Shown here: positions 58,827 through 64,000 of the stretch, piece after piece
How positions within the stretch are numbered: the stretch's first letter is position 1
Layout of the letters: each line of letters begins with the position of its first letter
NCBI GenBank assembly: GCA_020849765.1
Contig: JADLAY010000049.1
Coordinates: 62,001 to 126,000, forward strand
From: Anaerolineae bacterium
Lineage (GTDB): Bacteria > Chloroflexota > Anaerolineae > Aggregatilineales > Phototrophicaceae
Reading direction: 5' to 3'
DNA: 64,000 bases
Translations under genes and position numbers: made by a program
Notes under the pieces: generated by a model
What the model was told of the DNA's origin: nothing
The model's database searches: none
Seen by the model: the letters and a program-made list of their open reading frames with translations, nothing else

Positions 58827-59867
58827 ATGCCGTCGATTTTTGTGAGTTATAGCAGCCAGGATCGCGACCGTGTCACGACGCTGGTGGAGGATATCCGCGG
58901 TCTCGGCCACGAGGTCTGGTTCGACCAGCACATCACCGGCGGCCAGGTCTGGTGGGATAACATCCTGCTCAACATCCGCCAGAGCAAGCTGGTCATCGTC
59001 GCGGTCACGCCGAAGCTGTTGCGCTCCGAGGCCTGCCGCCTCGAATACACTTATGCCAACGACGTCAAACGTCACATCATCCCGGTGCTGCTCGATCAGT
59101 CGATCCAGATGACGATGCTGCCCGTGCTGCTGCAAGAGCGCCAGGTCGTGAATTACTCGGCCTTCGATAAGGCCGCCCTGCTGGCGCTGAACGCCGCCAT
59201 TGCTCGCGACAACGAATCACCGGCGCTGCCGGAACCGCTGCCTGATCCACCGCCGGTGCCGATTTCGCCGATTGCCCGCCTGCGCGATCAAATCTCGGCA
59301 CCCACCATCAGCGCGGAAACGCAGACCTACGTGCTGCACCAGCTCAAGCTGTACCTGGACGATGCAGAGTACGGCGTCGAGGCGCGCGCGACGCTCGAAC
59401 AATTCAGCCAGCACCCGTCGCTGCTGGCGATCATCTTCCGCGAAATCAACGAGATCGTGCGCCAACCGGGCGCCGCGCCCGCACCCGCGCCGGAGCCTAC
59501 GGTCGAAACACCGCTGCCACCTCCGCCGCCCAAAGCGACCGCCAAAAAGACGCAGTCGAAAACCTCCGCCAAGCCCGCCAAGAGCGCCGACACTGGCACA
59601 GGAACACTGGTCATCACGCGCCCGAACGCCGTCGATGGCGGCAGTGCCATCCACATCTTCGTCGACGGCAACAAAGTCGGCGAAATCAAAGGTGGCGAGA
59701 AGAAGGAATTTCCGCTGATGGTCGGCGTGCATGAAGTCTATTTTAGCTTCATCGACAAGTCAGAGGTGTTTCCGCTGACCGCCGTCGCGGGCCAGAAGAT
59801 CGTGTTCGAGGTTAAATTCAAGTGGTTCTTCGGAACTGATGTGGTTGTCAGCCAACTGAGTTCGTGA
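58827..59867 (+). CDS. TIR-domain protein with C-terminal beta domain
   Basis: 346 residues. The TIR domain (1-130) has SIFVSYSSQDRDRVTTLVEDI, GHEVWFDQHITGGQVWWDNIL, SKLVIVAVTPKLLRSEACRLEYTYAND (E73 at the NADase Glu position) and HIIPVLLD. A helical segment (about 145-210) and a long Pro/Ala/Lys-rich linker (about 215-255) follow. A C-terminal beta-sandwich comes last (258-346; AIHIFVDGNKVGEIKGGEKKEFPLMVGVHEVYFSF), of the PEGA/DUF2846-like type that presents a loop for binding. No membrane segment. It is the fourth intact TIR protein in the region. Confidence 0.88.
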   Translation: MPSIFVSYSSQDRDRVTTLVEDIRGLGHEVWFDQHITGGQVWWDNILLNIRQSKLVIVAVTPKLLRSEACRLEYTYANDVKRHIIPVLLDQSIQMTMLPVLLQERQVVNYSAFDKAALLALNAAIARDNESPALPEPLPDPPPVPISPIARLRDQISAPTISAETQTYVLHQLKLYLDDAEYGVEARATLEQFSQHPSLLAIIFREINEIVRQPGAAPAPAPEPTVETPLPPPPPKATAKKTQSKTSAKPAKSADTGTGTLVITRPNAVDGGSAIHIFVDGNKVGEIKGGEKKEFPLMVGVHEVYFSFIDKSEVFPLTAVAGQKIVFEVKFKWFFGTDVVVSQLSS

Positions 59868-59953
59868 TGCCAACGCATCACGAACCTGCATAAACGCCCA
59901 CCAGCGGGCGTTTCATATCTTTGCGCAGGCCCGTTTACAGACAGGGGGGTACG

Positions 59954-60544
59954 ATGGACTTGCGGACGCAGCCGGGTTTCTTGGGGACAGGTGCCAGCAC
60001 GCTCGCGGATTTGACGCTGATCGTCTACATCGCGCTGCTGATACCGGCCATGCTGATCGGCTTCACCTACGCGCGTCGCAAAAAGTTCGACTCGCATCAC
60101 AAGCCGATCATGACCGCGATTACGCTCTTCAACTGGTTCTTGATCGGCTTCCTGATGTTCGCCTCGTACCGGCAAAACGTGCTGCCGGAACTTGGGCAGA
60201 ATCTGAGCCAGCCGAGCTATCTCCTGCCGACGCTGCATCTCGTCATCGGCGGGCTGGCGCAGATCGTGGCGACTTATCTCGTCATCCGCATGTGGTTCGA
60301 GAGTCAACTGCCCGCCTGGTTCAAGGTCAACAACATCAAGCGCTACATGCGCTTCACGCTGGCCGGATGGCTGATCGCCGCGCTGCTCGGCATCGGCATC
60401 TACATCACGTGGTATGCGGCAGGCTCGACCAGCGACCCGGCGGCGCCTGTCACCGCCGATTCGACGCCCGAAGTCGTCCCAGAAGAGGCACCTGAAACTC
60501 TGCCGGAAGCGACCCCCGAAGTCACGGTCGAGCCTGCCGGTTGA
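59954..60544 (+). CDS. DUF420-like four-helix membrane protein
   Basis: 196 residues from ATG 59954 (CAGGGGGG upstream). Four helices (about 15-40, 55-78, 90-112 and 130-152) hold FDSHHKPIMTAITLFNWFLIGFL and LPTLHLVIGGLAQIVATYLVIRMW, matching the His-bearing helices of DUF420, a family linked to cytochrome oxidase assembly and copper or heme handling. The last 40 residues are a Pro/Glu/Thr-rich tail (TPEVVPEEAPETLPEATPE). No oxidase genes are adjacent. The tail is unusual for the family. Confidence 0.78.
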   Translation: MDLRTQPGFLGTGASTLADLTLIVYIALLIPAMLIGFTYARRKKFDSHHKPIMTAITLFNWFLIGFLMFASYRQNVLPELGQNLSQPSYLLPTLHLVIGGLAQIVATYLVIRMWFESQLPAWFKVNNIKRYMRFTLAGWLIAALLGIGIYITWYAAGSTSDPAAPVTADSTPEVVPEEAPETLPEATPEVTVEPAG

Positions 60545-60551
60545 TTCGACG

Positions 60552-61547
60552 CTATTCCGGCACGCGGTAGGTCGCCTGGACGCCGCCCGCAGCATCGCGC
60601 AGCGTGATCACGTCGCCCGGCTCGAACACCGCCTCATCGCGACCCCAGTAGAGCGCGACCGGGCTGTTGGTGCCGATGCGCGAGTAGAGCGTGATCTGGG
60701 CGTTGGTGAACAGGCGCTGCTCCGAGAACGTGTAGGTATTGCCGTCGTCGTCGCTCAGCGTCCAGTTGGCGATATTAGTGATCTGACCCGTGTTGCGGAT
60801 CGTCACAGCTTCCGCCGTCACGTCACTGACGTTGAGCACCTCGACGATGCGAATCACCGCATTCGACGCCGTCGGCGCCAGCGTGATCGTCGGGCGGATG
60901 GTCGGCTCTGGCGTCCCGCTTGGCACGACCAGGGTCGCCGTCGATGTCGGTGCGGCGGTCGGCGTCTCTGTCTCCTGGACTTCCTGAGTCGGCAGCTCGG
61001 TCGGGGTTTCCGTCGCGGGCAGGCCGAGCGGGCAGCCGTCCAGCGGCACGATCAACACGTCGCCGACCTGCAAGAATGCCGATGTGGTTTCGTCCAGGCC
61101 GTTGACTTCAAGCAAGCGGAAGGGATCGGCCTGATAAATCTCCGCCACAGCGAACGGCGTATCGCCTTCTTTCAGAACGTGCGGGATGCAGAATGCGGGC
61201 AGCGCAGTCGCTGTCTCGGCGAGCGATTCGCTGGCGCCCAACGCCTGCGCATCAATCGTCGGCAGCGGTGTGCCGATGCTGGTGCCCGGCAGCAGATTGG
61301 TCGGCAGTTCGGCGATCTCCTGGGGGGTGCTCTGGACGGCGCCCGCCTGCGGCGTTGCGGTGATAATGCGCACAGGGATGGTCGCGCTCAGGTCGGGTGT
61401 GTTCGTGATGCGGATTTCGACGGTGATCAATTGAGCGGGGGCTGCGGTAGGATTGCGTGAATTCATCACCCCGATGACGGCCAGGGCCACACCAAGCGAA
61501 ATAAGAATGTTGAAGAATACGAACAGAATGAGCGACCGCCGCTGCAT
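60552..61547 (-). CDS. Membrane-anchored LysM / lamin-tail domain protein
   Basis: 331 residues from ATG 61547 (MQRRSLILFVF). One N-terminal anchor helix is followed by a long Thr/Pro/Ala-rich region. A LysM domain (about 110-155; CIPHVLKEGDTPFAVAEIYQADPFRLLEVNGL, ...LQVGDVLIVPL) comes next, then another Thr/Pro linker, and a C-terminal lamin-tail (LTD) domain (about 225-331; VRIVEVLNVSDVTAEAVTIRNTG, NWTLSDDDGNTYTF, FEPGDVITLRD). It probably binds peptidoglycan or another surface polymer. Convergent with the DUF420 gene across 7 bp. Confidence 0.86.
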   Translation of the reverse strand: MQRRSLILFVFFNILISLGVALAVIGVMNSRNPTAAPAQLITVEIRITNTPDLSATIPVRIITATPQAGAVQSTPQEIAELPTNLLPGTSIGTPLPTIDAQALGASESLAETATALPAFCIPHVLKEGDTPFAVAEIYQADPFRLLEVNGLDETTSAFLQVGDVLIVPLDGCPLGLPATETPTELPTQEVQETETPTAAPTSTATLVVPSGTPEPTIRPTITLAPTASNAVIRIVEVLNVSDVTAEAVTIRNTGQITNIANWTLSDDDGNTYTFSEQRLFTNAQITLYSRIGTNSPVALYWGRDEAVFEPGDVITLRDAAGGVQATYRVPE

Positions 61548-61779
61548 AGCGTCATGCCCCCGTTTGAAAACTGTCACAACGTTGCGAGTGTAGCATATCG
61601 GGGGAGGCTTGGCTATCGGTTGGCGCGCCGAGGACGGTATTTTTCCATTATTACGACGGGAAAACTGAAAGTTTCATGTGTAACCCGCTACAACTCAAAG
61701 TTTAACGCTTGCGAAAAATGCCGGGAAACTCTATATTTTATGATGATTGTGATGAGCATAATTGAGAGAAGGGGGCGAA

Positions 61780-62463
61780 GTGAGCGCCACCGATTCCATG
61801 CAGGAATATCTGGCTGAGGCTTACCGCCTCGCCTATTATCAGTCGACCGATCCGTACGTATCGACGTCCGCGCTGGCCGACGCGCTGAACGTGTCTGCAC
61901 CGGCCGTGACGCGGATGGTGCAGCGCCTTAAGGATGCAGGTTATCTTGACCACGAACCCTACCGCGGCATCGTCCTGACGCCCGCGGGGGAGCGCGAAGC
62001 CCTGGCGAGTATCCGCCGCCACCGACTGGTGGAAGCCTTCCTGGTCAACGTGATGCGTTTCGCCTGGCACGAAGTCCACGATGAAGCCGATGCATTCGGC
62101 GGTGTCGTCAGCGACTCGGTCGTCGAGCGGATGGCCGTCATGGCGGGCAACCCGCGGCGCTGCCCGCACGGCGAGCCGATCCCGAATGCCGACGGCGTCA
62201 TGCCGCGCGTGCAGGATAAGCCGCTGAGCGAGTCCGAGCCGGATACCGAGTACGTCATCAGCCGCGTCAACACCCACGATGCCGACCGCCTCGCCTACCT
62301 GGGCGAGTTGGGCCTCAAGCCGGGCAAGCACTTCCGGCTCGTCTCCCGCGCGCCATTCCATGGCCCGCTGCAGTTGGAGCTGGATGGGACGAACACCGTC
62401 ATCGGCCACGAACTGGCGGGCGTCCTGCGCGTCTGTTCGCAGGAAGAGTACGAACTCGTCTGA
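61780..62463 (+). CDS. DtxR/MntR-family metalloregulator
   Basis: 227 residues from a GTG at 61780 (AGGGGG upstream); ATG 61798 is an alternative. Winged helix: DSMQEYLAEAYRLAYYQ, VSTSALADALNVSAPAVTRMVQRLKDAGYLDHEPYRGIVLTPAG. The dimerisation and metal domain (about 70-145) has RRHRLVEAFLVNVMRFAWHEVHDEADAF and the CPHG segment, giving the usual His, Glu and Cys ligands. A FeoA/SH3-like domain ends the protein. It should repress iron or manganese transport genes when metal-bound. No target is adjacent. Confidence 0.93.
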   Translation: MSATDSMQEYLAEAYRLAYYQSTDPYVSTSALADALNVSAPAVTRMVQRLKDAGYLDHEPYRGIVLTPAGEREALASIRRHRLVEAFLVNVMRFAWHEVHDEADAFGGVVSDSVVERMAVMAGNPRRCPHGEPIPNADGVMPRVQDKPLSESEPDTEYVISRVNTHDADRLAYLGELGLKPGKHFRLVSRAPFHGPLQLELDGTNTVIGHELAGVLRVCSQEEYELV

Positions 62464-62466
62464 AAC

Positions 62467-62493
62467 AAAAAAGGGCTGAAGAAGCCCTTTTTT
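62467..62493. terminator. Bidirectional intrinsic terminator
   Basis: AAAAAAGGGCT / AGCCCTTTTTT perfect stem with a five-base loop, T-run in both directions. It lies between the convergent DtxR-type and MBL-fold genes and should end both transcripts. Confidence 0.92.
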
Positions 62494-62517
62494 AATCCTG
62501 CTGCTTGCGCCGCAAGT

Positions 62518-63153
62518 TCAGACGGCAGACGCCAGCGCCGCGCCCGGCATGATGACCTCGGAAGCGCCATTCACCTCGTGCGTCAGACGCTGCGCGTCGA
62601 TGCGATTGGCACCGCTGACGTTCGATCCCCAATTGTAGGGAATGACCCAGCGCGGGCGCATGTGGCGCGCGACTTCCGCCGCTTCGCTGACGTTGAGCGT
62701 GCCGCGCCCGTCAATCGGCAGCAGCGCGATGTCGGGATGAATCTGCGCCATCTCCGGGATCATCTGTGTGTCCCCGGCATAGTAGATGTCGTAGAAATTG
62801 ACCGAGATCACAAAGCCCAGGCCGCCGTCTTCACGCGGATGGCGTGAATCCTTGGGCGAGTAGGCGGGCACCGCCTTGATGCACACGCGTCCGAACGACA
62901 CGCTCTGCCAGGGGAGCAGCACGGTGCAGCGTGAGAGTTCACGCGCGACGCGCTCATTACCCATGATCAGGGTATGCGTGCCAGCCAGTTTTTCGACATC
63001 TGCGGGGGAAAAGTGATCGTGATGATGATGACTCAGCAGGATGATGTCAGCCGGTTCCTCAGTGCGTGGAATGCGACGCGGGTTGATGTAGATGCGCGGC
63101 GTCGTGTTGATAGAGAAACTGCCATGACCAAACCACTGTATGCGATCAAGCAT
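62518..63153 (-). CDS. MBL-fold metal-dependent hydrolase (UlaG-like)
   Basis: 211 residues. The metallo-beta-lactamase core is clear: IQWFGHGSFSI, IILLSHHHHDHFS with the HxHxDH metal motif, YYAGDTQMIPEM with the bridging Asp, and a C-terminal WVIPYNWGS in place of the more common PxHxG. This is the short UlaG-like branch that hydrolyses lactones or phosphoesters. Substrate is unknown. The DtxR neighbour could be related through metal, but they are transcribed separately. Confidence 0.9.
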   Translation of the reverse strand: MLDRIQWFGHGSFSINTTPRIYINPRRIPRTEEPADIILLSHHHHDHFSPADVEKLAGTHTLIMGNERVARELSRCTVLLPWQSVSFGRVCIKAVPAYSPKDSRHPREDGGLGFVISVNFYDIYYAGDTQMIPEMAQIHPDIALLPIDGRGTLNVSEAAEVARHMRPRWVIPYNWGSNVSGANRIDAQRLTHEVNGASEVIMPGAALASAV

Positions 63154-63418
63154 AGATGTTCAGGTTCCCAATGCGAAGGCAAAAATACATTCGCCTATCA
63201 TACGCGAATACCGCGTAACTTTAGCGGCGATTCTGTGTTTGCTCAAGATTTGTAACCTTAATCTAACGAAATACTAGCCAAACCGACAGCCCTTTCTCAT
63301 CTTTCGTCACCGTAATAAACACTTGAGGTATGATGATCATGTCGAAAAACCTGCTCGTGATACAATACAATCGCTGTCCTGTTTCGTATCTATAATCCTG
63401 ACCCGAGGAAACAAGCTT

Positions 63419-64000
63419 ATGTCCGACCGTCCAGCGAATCCTGGTTCCGGCGTCCGGTCGATCAAGAACATCGGTGGGCAAACGCCGCGCATGACCGGCG
63501 AGTTGAATGGGGATACATGGTCGCCGCCACCGTTGTCCTCTCTCAACGACACCGGGCTGAATCTCCTCTCGATGGCCGATCTGGTGCTCAAAGTGCTGTA
63601 CTTCGGCGGCTATCTGGCCGGGCACGCCATCTCCGATATTGTCAAGCTGCCTTACACGGGCGTTCTTGAAAATGTGATGGAATTTCTGAAACGGGAAAAG
63701 ATGGTCGAGGTGCGCGGCGCGGGCGGCCTGGGCGAAGCGAGCTATCAGTTCGTCATCTCGCAGCGCGGCGCGGAGAAAGCGCGCGAAGCCATCGAGCGTT
63801 CGCAATATGCCGGGCCAGCGCCGGTCACGCTCGATCAGTACATCGCCGCCATGCACGCGCAAAATCGTGAGAAGAACATCATCCACGAGGAGCAGCTGCG
63901 CCAGGTGCTGCGCGATATGGTCATCTCGGAAGAGATGCTGGGGCGCATCGGCCCTGCCGTCAACTCTGGCAAGTCGATCTTCCTCTACGGCCCGCCAGGC
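63419..64000 (+). CDS. AAA+ ATPase with N-terminal wHTH-like region (partial, runs off right edge)
   Basis: From ATG 63419 (GAGGAAA upstream), 194 codons are open to the window end. The N-terminal 150 residues contain a winged-helix-like segment (DLVLKVLYFGGYLAGHAISD, LPYTGVLENVMEFLKREKMVEVRGAGGLGEASYQFVIS). The sequence then reads INSGKSIFLYGPPG-type context: VNSGKSIFLYGPPG, the start of a P-loop. MoxR- or FtsK-like AAA+ ATPases with such an N terminus occur in Chloroflexi, but the ATPase core lies outside, so the subfamily cannot be set. Confidence 0.78.
   Translation, partial: MSDRPANPGSGVRSIKNIGGQTPRMTGELNGDTWSPPPLSSLNDTGLNLLSMADLVLKVLYFGGYLAGHAISDIVKLPYTGVLENVMEFLKREKMVEVRGAGGLGEASYQFVISQRGAEKAREAIERSQYAGPAPVTLDQYIAAMHAQNREKNIIHEEQLRQVLRDMVISEEMLGRIGPAVNSGKSIFLYGPPG

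Overview
The window looks like chromosomal DNA of a Chloroflexota bacterium, most likely Anaerolineae-like. This is inferred from gene content only: a three-domain copper nitrite reductase, several TIR-domain proteins, DUF4058, a Ser/Thr kinase with 2TM modules, secreted PA14/SH3/LysM/lamin-tail proteins, and an unfused methylmalonyl-CoA mutase large subunit. No rRNA, tRNA or CRISPR array was recognised. The gene at the left edge (octaheme cytochrome) and the one at the right edge (AAA+ ATPase) run out of the window.

Region 1 (about 0-12.3 kb) is a nitrogen-oxide respiration and stress island. It holds a HAO-like octaheme cytochrome, flavodoxin, a SufT-like DUF59 protein, DUF2249, an NnrS-like membrane protein, a VOC protein, Rnk with an unknown coupled partner, a Dnr-type CRP/FNR regulator, a small ferredoxin, a cupredoxin-fused NirK, a YwiC-like protein, a cupin, two tandem 4-TM proteins and two tandem hemerythrins. 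Three near-identical TTGAT-N4-ATCAA boxes, each with a -10-like hexamer at nearly the same distance, sit before the DUF59 operon (shared with divergent flavodoxin), the ferredoxin-nirK operon and the hemerythrin pair. The local regulator carries the matching ETISR recognition helix, so this looks like a small local regulon. Region 2 (12.3-28.9 kb) holds ion and small-molecule genes: DUF488, a PiT phosphate transporter, a ClC chloride transporter, an MDR-type oxidoreductase, a cupin, a DUF3124 lipoprotein, a K+/H+ antiporter and a decayed IS transposase. It also holds a TrmB-regulated Rieske-FAD reductase/folE/transaldolase group and a PadR/4-TM/MFS operon. Region 3 (about 29-34.5 kb) is a plasmid-like ParA-ParB-primase/helicase module with a perfect 20-bp palindrome at the parB stop codon and short repeats beside the primase 3' end.

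Region 4 (35.5-64 kb) is visibly more GC-rich and looks like host core sequence: a GT-C glycosyltransferase, a RAYT transposase between two 74-bp direct repeats, methylmalonyl-CoA mutase, GT2, FKBP, Tag, trans-3-hydroxyproline dehydratase, a kinase cluster, Fur, acyl-CoA dehydrogenase, DUF420, a DtxR-type regulator and an MBL-fold hydrolase. Four intact TIR-domain genes are scattered through it. One is coupled to a formylglycine-enzyme-fold protein whose C terminus looks like a variable region of a diversity-generating retroelement. Another is fused to a membrane anchor, an SH3 domain and an M23-like domain. The kinase and two neighbouring small membrane proteins share a C-terminal KPKR...DGE... 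tail that I do not recognise from any described family.
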